DNA from: Pontibacter chinhatensis
Lineage (GTDB): Bacteria; Bacteroidota; Bacteroidia; Cytophagales; Hymenobacteraceae
Assembly: GCF_900113285.1 (NCBI RefSeq)
Contig: NZ_FOOT01000004.1
Span: forward strand, 248,001-312,000
Direction of reading: 5' to 3'
Length of the DNA: 64,000 nt
Within the stretch, counting starts at the first letter, position 1, and each line of letters opens with the position of its first letter. The notes beneath the pieces are model-generated. The model ran no database searches and had not been told where the DNA came from. It was given only the letters and a program-made list of their open reading frames with translations. The translations under genes were made by a program, and so were the position numbers. Below are positions 18,355-30,075 of this stretch, piece after piece.

Positions 18355-19050
18355 TCAGGCCGGCTCCGACACGGGCTCCTGCTGCAGCCTGGCCCTCCGC
18401 TTCCACTCTACCAGACCGGCAAAGGCCATCACCAGAAGTACAAAGTAAAACACCGAAGAGAACACCAGGCCCTTTACGAAGTACAAGGGGATGGAGGCAA
18501 TGTTCGTGGCAATCCACCAGTACCAGCTCTCCACTTTTTTGCGGGCCATCAACCACATGCCCGTGTAGGCGGTAGCGCTGGCAAAGCCATCAGCCCACGG
18601 AATCACGCCCTCATAGAAGGCTCCTTTTAGGTAGTGCAGGCAAGTATAAATGATGACGTACAGCACGCCGAAGAACAGCAGTTGCTGTCCCCACTGCCGC
18701 CTGTCGGAGAACGTGATGTGCAGCACATGCTCGTGCTGCTTGTTTTTTCTGGCCCACAGCACCCAGCCATACACGCTCAGGATGCTGTAGTAAACGTTCA
18801 CGCTCGCCTCCCCGATGAGGTGGTACTTAAAACTAAGGTACACGTAAATGACCGTGCTGATGAGCCCAATGGGGTATACCAAAATGTCTTCCTTGCGGGA
18901 GTACCACACACTGACCACCCCAGCCACCACGGCCACATACTCCAGCAGCGAGGTTTGCTGCATGCCTGCCACAAACTGTGCCCACAACTCGTGCGCACTG
19001 CCGCCTGCGGCCGCCAGCAGAAGCGAATTTATACTTTGCCAGATTTCCAT
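18355..19050 (-). CDS. pnuC: PnuC-type vitamin transporter (nicotinamide riboside or thiamine)
   Basis: A 231-residue membrane protein with about seven hydrophobic segments and hallmark stretches VVAGVVSVWYSRKEDILVYP, GLISTVIYVYLSFKYHLIGE, VYYSILSVYGWVLW and ESWYWWIATNIASIPLYF. PnuC-family permeases move nicotinamide riboside by facilitated diffusion; the related Bacteroidota PnuT moves thiamine. The nearby NadR-type kinase argues for nicotinamide riboside, while the TPP-riboswitch receptor 3 kb downstream argues for thiamine. No riboswitch is seen in its own leader. The symbol is therefore provisional. Confidence 0.85.
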   Translation of the reverse strand: MEIWQSINSLLLAAAGGSAHELWAQFVAGMQQTSLLEYVAVVAGVVSVWYSRKEDILVYPIGLISTVIYVYLSFKYHLIGEASVNVYYSILSVYGWVLWARKNKQHEHVLHITFSDRRQWGQQLLFFGVLYVIIYTCLHYLKGAFYEGVIPWADGFASATAYTGMWLMARKKVESWYWWIATNIASIPLYFVKGLVFSSVFYFVLLVMAFAGLVEWKRRARLQQEPVSEPA

Positions 19051-19169
19051 TGCCGCAATTTACATGTACAAAGGTGCACTTGTAAGCAAAAGCTTCTTTA
19101 ATTTTGGACATGCGCGCAACCTGCCGCGGTTTGTGCCGCTAAAACTATACCTGCTATACCTATACTTAC

Positions 19170-19487
19170 ATGGATGAGATTACGGCAAAGGAACTGAGGG
19201 ACCGCCTGGCCCACAACAGCAAGATACAGCTGGTGGATGTGCGCGAGCCGGAGGAGTTTGAGATATGCAACCTGGGTGGCGAGTTGATACCGATGGCCGA
19301 GCTGTCCAAGCAGGCCGGACGCATACGCCGTGACATACCCGTTGTGGTTATCTGTCACCACGGTTTCCGCAGCGCCCAGGCCATCAACTACCTTTCCCAA
19401 CGCCTCGGCTACGACAACCTGCTCAACCTGAAGGGCGGCATCCACGCCTGGGCCACCCAGGTAGACCCGGACATGGCTACTTATTAG
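19170..19487 (+). CDS. Rhodanese-like domain protein
   Basis: A 105-residue single-domain sulfurtransferase. The active-site loop is CHHGFRSAQA (catalytic Cys about residue 72). Other hallmarks are LVDVREPEEFEICNLGGELIPM and NLLNLKGGIHAW. It resembles GlpE/PspE-type rhodaneses that pass sulfane sulfur in the cytoplasm; partner unknown. Divergent from pnuC, with about 120 bases between. Confidence 0.93.
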   Translation: MDEITAKELRDRLAHNSKIQLVDVREPEEFEICNLGGELIPMAELSKQAGRIRRDIPVVVICHHGFRSAQAINYLSQRLGYDNLLNLKGGIHAWATQVDPDMATY

Positions 19488-21332
<1,845 letters not shown>

Positions 21333-21377
21333 CGTATAAAGAGTGTGGTGCCATACTTTTGTGTGGCAACATCCAGT

Positions 21378-21424
21378 AAAAAGTATAGCAGCCGGTGCCT
21401 GTGCGCCGGCTGCTATACTTTTTT
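21378..21424 (+). terminator. Terminator after guaB built from two opposed AAGTATA motifs
   Basis: A perfect 18-bp stem: AAAAAGTATAGCAGCCGG pairs with its complement CCGGCTGCTATACTTTTT. The motif forms the base of the stem and supplies its A and T tracts. Confidence 0.9.
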
Positions 21425-21567
21425 ACAAACATAAACAAAATGCTATATTTTACGTTCGATACAGGGGCAAAGGCAAACCTGCGCTTCCTGAATTACGTTA
21501 TGCAAGTTGTTTTGCCCCACAGGGCAGGACATCCTTAGCCAAGATGTCGTTTTTTTAACTACCTTTC

Positions 21568-23703
21568 ATGTTAAAAGCAGGCCGGGAAACTTCCTATTCT
21601 GCTGTGGCTAATCAAAAGACGGATACCCGTTTTATGCTGTATAAGAACAACGCAAAAACCTTACTGGCAACCACCACGGTAGTAAGCTGGCTCTTACTAC
21701 TGGTGTATGTGCTGCTCACTGCCGAAAGCAAACAGGCAGGGAGCAACGCGCCCGGTTTTGCGTATCCGTTCATCAGCAACCTCCTGATTGTTATCTTCAT
21801 CGTGTCGGTGTTCCTGTTTCAACGGCTGCACACCGAGATGCTCAAGGGCGTAGACTTTATCGGCTACCTCTGGAACCTCTTCTCCAAGGCGGGGGTGGCG
21901 GCTTACCTGAGCGTGGCGCTCTACCTGGTGTACCGGGTTTACATCAACTACATCGATGAGCAGTATACCTTGCTGCTGCACGTGGTGTATCAGATTAACT
22001 TTGGCTTGCTGGTGCTCTTCCTAGCCAAGGCCTTTTACATCTGGCGGCAGCTGCTGCTGCACCACAAAAACAAGTTTCTGCAGATAGCCTGGGATTGGTT
22101 TGAGCTGCTGCTGGGCGGCATCCTGCTCCTCACCCTGTTCAACTTCAAGTATACCAGCTACGTTTTCCTGCCGCTGCTGGCGCTGATGGGCTTCTACATC
22201 CTCTTTCTGTGCACCAACCTCAAGTGGGTGGCCTACCTTACCTTCAGCAACAAGAGCCGATCGCTGGTGCTGCTGGGTGCCATCCTGCTGAGCTGCTACA
22301 TCTTCATCCGCTTCTTCTACAACATGGCCGATAACGAGCAGCTCACGGTGGATTATACCGACGTGGGATTCCTGCTGCTGGCCATGCTGTTTGTGGGGCT
22401 TTATACATTGGCGGCCTTCCTGGTGTCGTTGTTCAGCCTGCCCACCTCCAGCGTGTTCGAGCAGAAGAGCGAGGATTTGCTCAACTTCCAGCGCCTGAGC
22501 CTTTCCATCCAGCAGGGGCAGAGCGAGGCGCAGGTATACGACATGCTAGTGGACAGCACCATCAAGGCCTCGGATGCCAGCGCCGCCTGGTTCGAGGTAA
22601 TCCGCAACAGCGATCCGCAGGTGACGCACCTGCTCAACATCACCGAGGCGCAGGTAAAAAGTATACGCCACCTGCTGCAGGCCTACAACATCCACAACAT
22701 GGATTACATCAACAACAACTTGGGCCGCAACCCAGGCTTCCGGGGCTTAGGCCTGCCCTGGAAATCCATGGCCATACTTCCGATAAAATCCACCAAGCAC
22801 CTTTCGGGGGTGCTATACTTGTTAAAGGACGTGGAGGGCGGGTTTGACCACGAAACCGTGAACGTGCTTCGCACCTTTACCAGCCAGACCACCCTCACCA
22901 TCGAGAACCTGCGCCTGATTAGCGAGTCGCTGCAGAACGAGCGCTACAAGGAGGAGCTGAAGATTGCCACGCAGGTGCAGGAGAGTCTGAACCCCAAAAC
23001 ATTCCCCACCGATAGCTGGTTTGAGATAAGCACGCACTCGGTGGCCGCCAAAGAGGTAGGAGGCGACTTCTACGATTTCCTGCAGCTGAGCGAATCACGC
23101 ATCGCCATCATCATCGGCGACGTATCAGGAAAGGGTATCTCGGCCGCTTTCCATATGGCGCAGATGAAGGGCATTTTTCATGGGCTGATGCAGCAGGACA
23201 TGGCTCCGAGCGAGTTCATGAAGCAGGCCAACAGCGCCCTGAGCCGCTGCCTGGAGCGAACCTCTTTCATTACTTCTTCGCTATATATCATAGATTACCG
23301 TATGAAGGGCTTTATGTTCGCACGCGCGGGCCACTGCCATACGTTATACTATAACTCGATGATGGATGACGTGTTCTATTTCAAGACGGACGGTCTGGGG
23401 CTGGGCATCCTGCGCGACGACAAAGCCTATGCCGGGCACATCCGCGAGATGTACTACGACTACAACCCCGGTGACGTGATGGTAATATACACCGACGGCA
23501 TTGTGGAGGCACGCAATTTGCAGAATGAAGAGTATGGCGAGGACAGGCTGCTGTACATGCTCAAGCAGACCTACCACCTGGAGGCCGACGACATTAAGTA
23601 TGCCATCATCAACGATGTGAACGACTTTACCGGACCCGACAACGTTTATGACGACCAAACACTGCTCGTCATAAAGTTCAGGCCCACCCAACAAAACATA
23701 TGA
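21568..23703 (+). CDS. Membrane SpoIIE-family serine phosphatase with GAF domain
   Basis: A 711-residue protein. Residues about 35-290 form seven or eight hydrophobic segments, followed by a GAF-like region (about 310-450, DMLVDSTIKASDASAAWFEV) and a C-terminal PP2C/SpoIIE domain (about 470-705) with VAAKEVGGDFYDFLQL and IIGDVSGKGISAAFHMAQMKG supplying metal-binding Asp residues. RsbU-like enzymes dephosphorylate STAS anti-anti-sigma proteins, and a STAS gene follows after 14 bases, then a HATPase kinase. It is probably the sensor arm of a partner-switching module. Confidence 0.92.
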   Translation: MLKAGRETSYSAVANQKTDTRFMLYKNNAKTLLATTTVVSWLLLLVYVLLTAESKQAGSNAPGFAYPFISNLLIVIFIVSVFLFQRLHTEMLKGVDFIGYLWNLFSKAGVAAYLSVALYLVYRVYINYIDEQYTLLLHVVYQINFGLLVLFLAKAFYIWRQLLLHHKNKFLQIAWDWFELLLGGILLLTLFNFKYTSYVFLPLLALMGFYILFLCTNLKWVAYLTFSNKSRSLVLLGAILLSCYIFIRFFYNMADNEQLTVDYTDVGFLLLAMLFVGLYTLAAFLVSLFSLPTSSVFEQKSEDLLNFQRLSLSIQQGQSEAQVYDMLVDSTIKASDASAAWFEVIRNSDPQVTHLLNITEAQVKSIRHLLQAYNIHNMDYINNNLGRNPGFRGLGLPWKSMAILPIKSTKHLSGVLYLLKDVEGGFDHETVNVLRTFTSQTTLTIENLRLISESLQNERYKEELKIATQVQESLNPKTFPTDSWFEISTHSVAAKEVGGDFYDFLQLSESRIAIIIGDVSGKGISAAFHMAQMKGIFHGLMQQDMAPSEFMKQANSALSRCLERTSFITSSLYIIDYRMKGFMFARAGHCHTLYYNSMMDDVFYFKTDGLGLGILRDDKAYAGHIREMYYDYNPGDVMVIYTDGIVEARNLQNEEYGEDRLLYMLKQTYHLEADDIKYAIINDVNDFTGPDNVYDDQTLLVIKFRPTQQNI

Positions 23704-23717
23704 CTAACCCGTAAAGT

Positions 23718-24062
23718 ATGCCGATGAAAATTACACAAGAAATCAGAGACAACACCGTAATCCTTACCCTGGACGGTGAATTGGACGCAAGTTCCTCCGT
23801 AATATTGGACGAAGAGTTATCTGACCCGGAAATTATGAAATACACTATGGTTTTGGTTAATTGCCAGAACCTGAACTATATTTCATCAGCGGGCCTTGGG
23901 GTGTTCATCTCCCACTTGCAGCGTTTCGAAGATGCCCAGATCCGGCTAATCTTCTACAACATGCAGGATAAGGTGCGTAACGTGTTCGAGATACTTGGCC
24001 TTGACCTGCTCATGACCATCGTGTCCGATTACGAGGAAGCAAGAAGCATTGCCAATGAGTAA
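23718..24062 (+). CDS. STAS-domain anti-anti-sigma factor antagonist
   Basis: A 114-residue SpoIIAA/RsbV-like STAS protein. The phosphorylatable Ser lies in LNYISSAGLGVFISH; the N-terminal strands (NTVILTLDGELDASSS) and the end (NVFEILGLDLLMTIV) fit the family. It sits between the phosphatase and the HATPase kinase and overlaps the kinase gene by eight bases. Its expected role is to bind the kinase when unphosphorylated. Confidence 0.93.
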   Translation: MPMKITQEIRDNTVILTLDGELDASSSVILDEELSDPEIMKYTMVLVNCQNLNYISSAGLGVFISHLQRFEDAQIRLIFYNMQDKVRNVFEILGLDLLMTIVSDYEEARSIANE

Positions 24063-24465
24063 CTCCATTCGGGTAAATTGTACTAAAAAAAACCTGAAGC
24101 TGATACGGGACTTCGTGACGGAGTATCTGCGCACACTTGCGCTCTCAGATATCCTCATGAACCAAATCGTATTGGCAGTGGATGAGATATGCGCTAACCT
24201 GATTATACACGCCAACCACGAGGACCCGAGCAAATACCTGACCCTGAAGGTACAAACCGTGAAAGACCAGGTGAAGTTTGAGATTTCCGACCAGGGCCGC
24301 GCCTTTGAGCAAAGCAACTACCGGGAGCCCAACATCCAGGAGCACATCCGGATGGGCAAAAAGGGCGGCGTGGGCATTGCCCTGGTCAACCGCATCATGG
24401 ACAAGGTGGAGTTTGTGACGGACGGCACCCAAAACACCTGCCTGCTTTATAAGAAAATCAGATAA
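24055..24465 (+). CDS. RsbW/SpoIIAB-type HATPase serine kinase (anti-sigma factor-like)
   Basis: About 136 residues from ATG in the ATGAGTAA overlap with the STAS gene; an in-frame TTG six bases upstream is less likely. The GHKL ATPase N-box is NQIVLAVDEICANLIIHAN, the G1 box is EISDQGRAF, and the G2 region is KKGGVGIALVNRIMD. In Firmicutes such kinases hold SigB/SigF. No sigma-B-type gene lies here and Bacteroidota are not known to have one, so the output target is unknown. Confidence 0.92.
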   Translation: MSNSIRVNCTKKNLKLIRDFVTEYLRTLALSDILMNQIVLAVDEICANLIIHANHEDPSKYLTLKVQTVKDQVKFEISDQGRAFEQSNYREPNIQEHIRMGKKGGVGIALVNRIMDKVEFVTDGTQNTCLLYKKIR

Positions 24466-24633
24466 AGTCAGTTACATACTTTAACTGCCCTTCTTCCGTT
24501 ATCGGGGAACAAATACTCCTGCAATTATATTAAGGATACAGTTTTTGATTTATCTGTCAGAAATTTTACCTAAAATTGCAATTCCTGGTCCCCCGGGCCG
24601 GCGAGAAAGATACTACTGATTTTACATCAACCT

Positions 24634-26934
24634 ATGCGCAGCAACCACCTACTGGTAGCGGCAGCCGCCCTGGCCATTGCCGGCTGTACCGCCACTAAGA
24701 AGAACGACAGTAAAGAACCCGCAATCGCTACGCTTGGCAACCAGCCTATCTCCACTTCCGAGTTCCGCTATGTGTATGAGAAGAACAACGGCGGTAACGA
24801 CGATGCCTATACCCGCGAAAGCGTAACAGACTACCTGAGCCTCTACACCAATTTCAAGCTGAAGGTAATCGAAGCCGAGAACCGCGGCCTGGACACGACC
24901 ATGGCCTTCAGGCGGGAACTGGAGGGCTACAAGGAGCAGCTGGCGCAACCTTTCCTGACAGAGAAGAGCGTAACTAACCAGCTGGTGAAGGATGCCTATG
25001 AGCGCATGAAGCAGGAGGTGAACGCCTCGCATATCCTTATCTCCCTGGCCCCGGACGCCGCCCCTGAAGATACGCTGGCCGCCTACAACCGCGTGGTGGA
25101 GCTGCGGCAGCGCGCCCTCAAAGGCGAAGATTTCGGAAAGCTGGCACGGGAAAATTCCCAGGATCCATCAGCTGCTGAGAACAATGGCGAGCTAGGCTAT
25201 TTTACAGCCCTGCAGATGGTGTACCCGTTCGAGGACGCGGCCTACAAAACCGCCGTTGGCGATATCTCCAAGCCCGTTCGCACGCGCTTTGGCTACCACC
25301 TGATTAAAGTAAACGACAAGCGTACTGCCCGCGGCGAGGCCAAGGTAGCCCACATCATGGTGCGCTCCACGCCAAACGCCCCTGCCGCCGACTCGCTGGC
25401 GGCCAAGCAGCGCACCGACGCTATCCACCGCCGCCTGCAGCGCGGGGAGCAGTGGGAGAAACTGGTTACTGAGTTCTCGGAGGATGCCAGCACTGCCCGC
25501 AACGGCGGCGAGCTGCCGTGGTTTGGCACCGGCCGCATGATCCCTGCCTTTGAGGAGGCTGCCTTTGGCCTGCAGAAGCCGGGCGACATCTCCAAGCCGG
25601 TTTACACGCCTTACGGCTGGCACATTATCAAGCTGATCGAAAAGCGTAGCCTGCCGGCCTTTGAGGATATGGAACAGCACCTGCGCAACAAGATAGCCAA
25701 AGACTCCCGCTCCGAGCTTAACAAGAGCGCCTTCCTGAAGCGTATCCGCCAGGAGAACAGCTTTACCGAGAACGCAGAGGTAAAGACTGCGGCGCTGGCT
25801 AAGGCTTCTGACGAATTGCTGCAGGGCACCTGGACCTATGACGAGAATGACAAGGCGCTGAAGCAAACGCTTTTCTCTATCCAGGGGAAAAACTACACTG
25901 TGGCTGATTTTTATACTTATGTAAAAGCCGAGCAGCGCCCGCGCACCAGCGGCACTGCCGCCCACACCATGAACCTGCTCTACGATAACTTTGCAGAGGA
26001 GTCCCTGCTGGAGTATGAGCGCAACAACCTCGAAAACAAGTATACCGACTACCGCATGCTGGTGCAGGAGTACCACGATGGCATTCTGCTGTTCCAGCTG
26101 ATGGACGAGAAAGTATGGAGCAAGGCCATTGAGGACACTGCCGGGCTGCGCACCTTCTTTAACCAGAACCGTGAAAAGTATAAGTGGGGCGAGCGCGCTG
26201 ATGCCGTGGTTATCAGTGCAGCCAACAAGGAGTTGCTGCAGCAGGCACAACAGCAACTGAATGCAGGTCGCTACCCCGTTTCCTTTGCCAGGCTGAGCGA
26301 TGTGCTGTTTGCCCAGAACAAGGCAGAGCTTACGGCAGAGGGCAAAGCCGAGCTGGACAAACTGGCAAACCTGCTGGAGCAGAACCAAAGCCTGACGCTG
26401 GAAATTAACGGCCACACCGATGCCCGCGAAAACGCCAGTATAGCGGAGGCGCGCGCCAACGCTGCCAAAGCCTACCTGCAGCAGCAGGGAGTACCGGCCG
26501 CACAGATAACCAGCAAAAGCCTGGGCAAGAGCAAGCAGGCCGGACCCGACAACACCGAGACCGGCCGCCGCCGCAACCGCCGCACTTCCTTTGCCCTTTA
26601 TACTTCGGAGCTGGCTGCCCTGGCCGAGAGCCTGAACAAGGACAACCCGCTGGCCGTGCAGATCACGGAGAAGAAGTTCCAGCGAGGCGACAACAAGGCG
26701 CTGGACGCCGTGGAGTGGAAGGAAGGCAGCTATACCTTGCAGCAGAACGGCCGCGAGTACTTCATTCTCATCAAAGACGTGCTGGCGCCTGCCCACAAGG
26801 AGCTGAGCGAGGTGCGTGGCCCGGTTATCTCCGATTACCAGAACTACCTGGAGGAGCAGTGGGTGCAGGAGCTGCGCAGCAAGTATCCGGTAAATATTAA
26901 AGCAGAAGAGGTAGAAAAGCTGGTGCGGAAGTAG
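24634..26934 (+). CDS. Lipoprotein peptidyl-prolyl isomerase (two parvulin domains) with inserted OmpA domain
   Basis: A 766-residue protein with a lipobox (AIAGC, Cys18). Parvulin/PpiC domains lie at about residues 129-228 (ASHILISL ... ELGYFTALQMV ... RFGYHLIKV) and 235-338 (VAHIMVRS ... GGELPWFGTGRMI ... YGWHIIKL). Residues about 552-655 are an OmpA-like peptidoglycan-binding domain (LFAQNKAELTAEGKAELDKL, INGHTDARENASIAEARANA, GRRRNRRTSF). After it, the PpiC-type C-terminus resumes (VISDYQNYLEEQWVQELRSK), so the OmpA domain is nested. Likely an outer-membrane folding factor held at the cell wall. It precedes a SurA-like gene. Confidence 0.92.
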   Translation: MRSNHLLVAAAALAIAGCTATKKNDSKEPAIATLGNQPISTSEFRYVYEKNNGGNDDAYTRESVTDYLSLYTNFKLKVIEAENRGLDTTMAFRRELEGYKEQLAQPFLTEKSVTNQLVKDAYERMKQEVNASHILISLAPDAAPEDTLAAYNRVVELRQRALKGEDFGKLARENSQDPSAAENNGELGYFTALQMVYPFEDAAYKTAVGDISKPVRTRFGYHLIKVNDKRTARGEAKVAHIMVRSTPNAPAADSLAAKQRTDAIHRRLQRGEQWEKLVTEFSEDASTARNGGELPWFGTGRMIPAFEEAAFGLQKPGDISKPVYTPYGWHIIKLIEKRSLPAFEDMEQHLRNKIAKDSRSELNKSAFLKRIRQENSFTENAEVKTAALAKASDELLQGTWTYDENDKALKQTLFSIQGKNYTVADFYTYVKAEQRPRTSGTAAHTMNLLYDNFAEESLLEYERNNLENKYTDYRMLVQEYHDGILLFQLMDEKVWSKAIEDTAGLRTFFNQNREKYKWGERADAVVISAANKELLQQAQQQLNAGRYPVSFARLSDVLFAQNKAELTAEGKAELDKLANLLEQNQSLTLEINGHTDARENASIAEARANAAKAYLQQQGVPAAQITSKSLGKSKQAGPDNTETGRRRNRRTSFALYTSELAALAESLNKDNPLAVQITEKKFQRGDNKALDAVEWKEGSYTLQQNGREYFILIKDVLAPAHKELSEVRGPVISDYQNYLEEQWVQELRSKYPVNIKAEEVEKLVRK
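26287..26598 (+). other. OmpA-like domain embedded in the parvulin lipoprotein
   Basis: Codes for about residues 552-655 of the lipoprotein. NGHTDARE and RRRNRRTSF carry the Asp and Arg that contact diaminopimelate in OmpA-family domains. It interrupts the C-terminal segment of the parvulin protein without breaking the frame. Confidence 0.85.
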
Positions 26935-27037
26935 GCCCTGGCCCTACGGCTAATTTGCCCTGCTTTTCGTGTATTTCAGAATAAAGAAGTAACTTGTGCG
27001 TTATTTCCCAGCATAAGTATAAATTAAAATAGATCCC

Positions 27038-28402
27038 TTGAAAAAGATACATCAGTTTGCCCTGTTGGCCTTTGCGGCACTTTGCCTCATCGTATCTTCT
27101 GCCCATGCCCAGGCTCCTGTGCAACAGGTGCAGGTGGATGGCATCATCGCGAAGGTAGACAACCACGTCATACTTCGCTCCGACCTGGAATTCGGCTACC
27201 TGCAGTACCTGGCCCAGTCGAAACAACAGCCCAGCGAAGATCTGAAGTGCCAGATCTTTACTTCCCTGCTGCAGGACAAACTCCTGCTGGCCCGCGCCGA
27301 GATTGACTCGATAACGGTGGAGGAAGTGATGGTGACGGGTGAGTTGGACGAGCGTATCAACTACCTGGCCAGCCAGGTGGGCGGCACCGAGCGCCTGGAG
27401 CAGTACTACAACAAAAGCCTGCGCCAGCTCAAAGACGAACTCCGCAAAACGGTTCGCGAGCAAATGGTAATGGAGCGTATGCAGCGCGAGATCACCAGCA
27501 AAGTATCGGTTACGCCCAAGGAGATTAAAAGGTATTTCAACAACATCCCGAAAGACAGCCTCCCTTACTTTTCTACAGAGGTGGAGATTGGCCAGATTGT
27601 GATCCACGCCGAAATTGGCCGTGAGCAGAAACAGGCGGCGCGCCAGCAACTGGAAGAACTTCGCAAGCGTATACTTGCCGGTGAAGATTTTGCCACACTG
27701 GCCAAGCAGTATTCTCAGGACCCGGGTTCTGCGCAGGACGGTGGCGAGCTGGGCTTCTTCAAGAAGAAGGAGCTGGTGCCGGAGTATGAGGCAGCCGCCC
27801 TTCGCCTGGAGCCGGGAGGCATCTCCAACGTTATCGAGTCGCAGTTCGGTTTTCACCTGATTCAGCTGATCGAGCGCCGCGGGCAGGAGTTTAACACCCG
27901 CCACATCCTGATAAAACCGGCCACCGCCACTGTGGACATTAACGCAGCGGTAACCGAGCTGGACAGCGTTCGTTCGCTTATAGTAAGCGATAGCCTTACG
28001 TTTGCACAGGCAGCCAAGGAGTACTCCGATGACACCAACACCAAGGATAACGGCGGCATGCTTACGAGCCGCGCCACCGGCACCACCTACATCCCGATGG
28101 ACCAGGTGGACCCGGCTATCTTCTTTGTGATTGATACGCTGGAGGTGGGCGAAATATCTAAGCCGGTGTCCTTTACCACACCAGACGGCAAAGACGCGGC
28201 CCGCATACTTTACCTGAAGTCTAAAACGCCGCCGCACCTGGCTAACCTGACGGACGATTACCAGAAAATTGCCAACGCGGCCCTTGCCCAGAAGCGCAGC
28301 AGCGCCGTAAGCGATTGGTTTAAGAAGAACGTTAACACGGTATACATCGAAATAGACCCGCAGTACGAGGAATGCGGCGGGTTGGAGCATCTAACGCAAT
28401 AA
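27038..28402 (+). CDS. SurA-like periplasmic peptidyl-prolyl isomerase
   Basis: 454 residues reading from a TTG start; no ATG or GTG with a better signal peptide is seen. The signal peptide is MKKIHQFALLAFAALCLIV...AHA. A SurA N-terminal domain follows (DGIIAKVDNHVILRSDLEFGYLQYL), then two parvulin domains (about 185-285, VIHAEIGREQ ... GGELGFFKKKELVPEYE; about 290-395, ILIKPATATVDINAAV ... NGGMLTSRATG). It escorts outer-membrane proteins in the periplasm. It lies about 100 bases after the OmpA-parvulin gene, so the two probably work in the same pathway. Confidence 0.92.
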   Translation: MKKIHQFALLAFAALCLIVSSAHAQAPVQQVQVDGIIAKVDNHVILRSDLEFGYLQYLAQSKQQPSEDLKCQIFTSLLQDKLLLARAEIDSITVEEVMVTGELDERINYLASQVGGTERLEQYYNKSLRQLKDELRKTVREQMVMERMQREITSKVSVTPKEIKRYFNNIPKDSLPYFSTEVEIGQIVIHAEIGREQKQAARQQLEELRKRILAGEDFATLAKQYSQDPGSAQDGGELGFFKKKELVPEYEAAALRLEPGGISNVIESQFGFHLIQLIERRGQEFNTRHILIKPATATVDINAAVTELDSVRSLIVSDSLTFAQAAKEYSDDTNTKDNGGMLTSRATGTTYIPMDQVDPAIFFVIDTLEVGEISKPVSFTTPDGKDAARILYLKSKTPPHLANLTDDYQKIANAALAQKRSSAVSDWFKKNVNTVYIEIDPQYEECGGLEHLTQ

Positions 28403-28409
28403 CGAACCT

Positions 28410-29375
<966 letters not shown>

Positions 29376-29391
29376 GCGCTCAAGTCCGCTT

Positions 29392-29991
29392 ATGCAGTCC
29401 TTATATCAGACAAGGCCTTATTTCCGACAAGAATTTGAAATTTCTGATGGTAAGCTCAAAGTCTTACAAGAAGCTCCTTTTCTGAAGGAATCCATTGAAA
29501 TACCTTTTGAAGAGATAGCGGGGAACAAGTTAATTCCCAGGGAAGAGTTTAACCGGAACCTGGTTACCTTTTCAACCTTACTGTTCGTTGTGCTCTGCGC
29601 CAAACTGTACTTTCAAATCTTTGGCGACAAACAAGACTACGGCGTAACACTGTTTGTATTGTGTTTGTTCTGCTTCTTCTCGTTTCTTGTCTATTTCACA
29701 CGTAAAAAGTCTCTCGTTCTAGTTGCTTCTACTAAGCGCGTTGAATTCTTTGAGGAATCCCCTGACAAGGCAACTGTACATACTTTTATTCAAGAGCTAC
29801 AGGCTCAATCAAAGAAGTACCTGCTGTATAAGTATGCTAAGATGGATGAGCGTATCCCGCTTGAAGAGCAATTAGAGCAGGTAAATTGGCTAAGAGACAG
29901 GAATGTCATTACGCCACAAGAACATCAGCAACTTGCTGCCCTGTACAGCAAAGAGTATAGTTTGAGCATTCCGGAAGCTGGTAAGGCGTAA
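29392..29991 (+). CDS. Hypothetical membrane protein with SHOCT-like tail
   Basis: A 199-residue protein with two adjacent hydrophobic helices (about residues 62-80 and 86-104), flanked by a soluble N-terminus and a C-terminal tail. The tail LEEQLEQVNWLRDRNVITPQEHQQLAALY resembles a SHOCT domain. Its codons are clearly more AT-rich than those of moxR, and it lacks the AAGTATA motif. Function unknown. It follows moxR by 16 bases but may be a later insertion. Confidence 0.7.
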   Translation: MQSLYQTRPYFRQEFEISDGKLKVLQEAPFLKESIEIPFEEIAGNKLIPREEFNRNLVTFSTLLFVVLCAKLYFQIFGDKQDYGVTLFVLCLFCFFSFLVYFTRKKSLVLVASTKRVEFFEESPDKATVHTFIQELQAQSKKYLLYKYAKMDERIPLEEQLEQVNWLRDRNVITPQEHQQLAALYSKEYSLSIPEAGKA

Positions 29992-30009
29992 CCAAGAGAG
30001 CTGCAGAGG

Positions 30010-30039
30010 TTGGATGTAACCCAAATTAGTGTAATTTTG
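30010..30039 (+). promoter_or_regulatory. Bacteroidota-type promoter
   Basis: TTG at 30010-30012 and TAATTTTG at 30032-30039 are 19 bases apart, matching the TTG-N19..21-TAnnTTTG consensus, 36 bases before the next ATG. Confidence 0.55.
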
Positions 30040-30075
30040 CGCCCATACTTATAGTTACATTTACTCGATACAAAT

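Noticed and set aside
26897..28390. 497-residue open frame antisense to the SurA-like gene
   Set aside because: It is a complement of a convincing gene with signal peptide and parvulin motifs; composition (Leu/Val/His/Arg rich) is typical of an antisense shadow.
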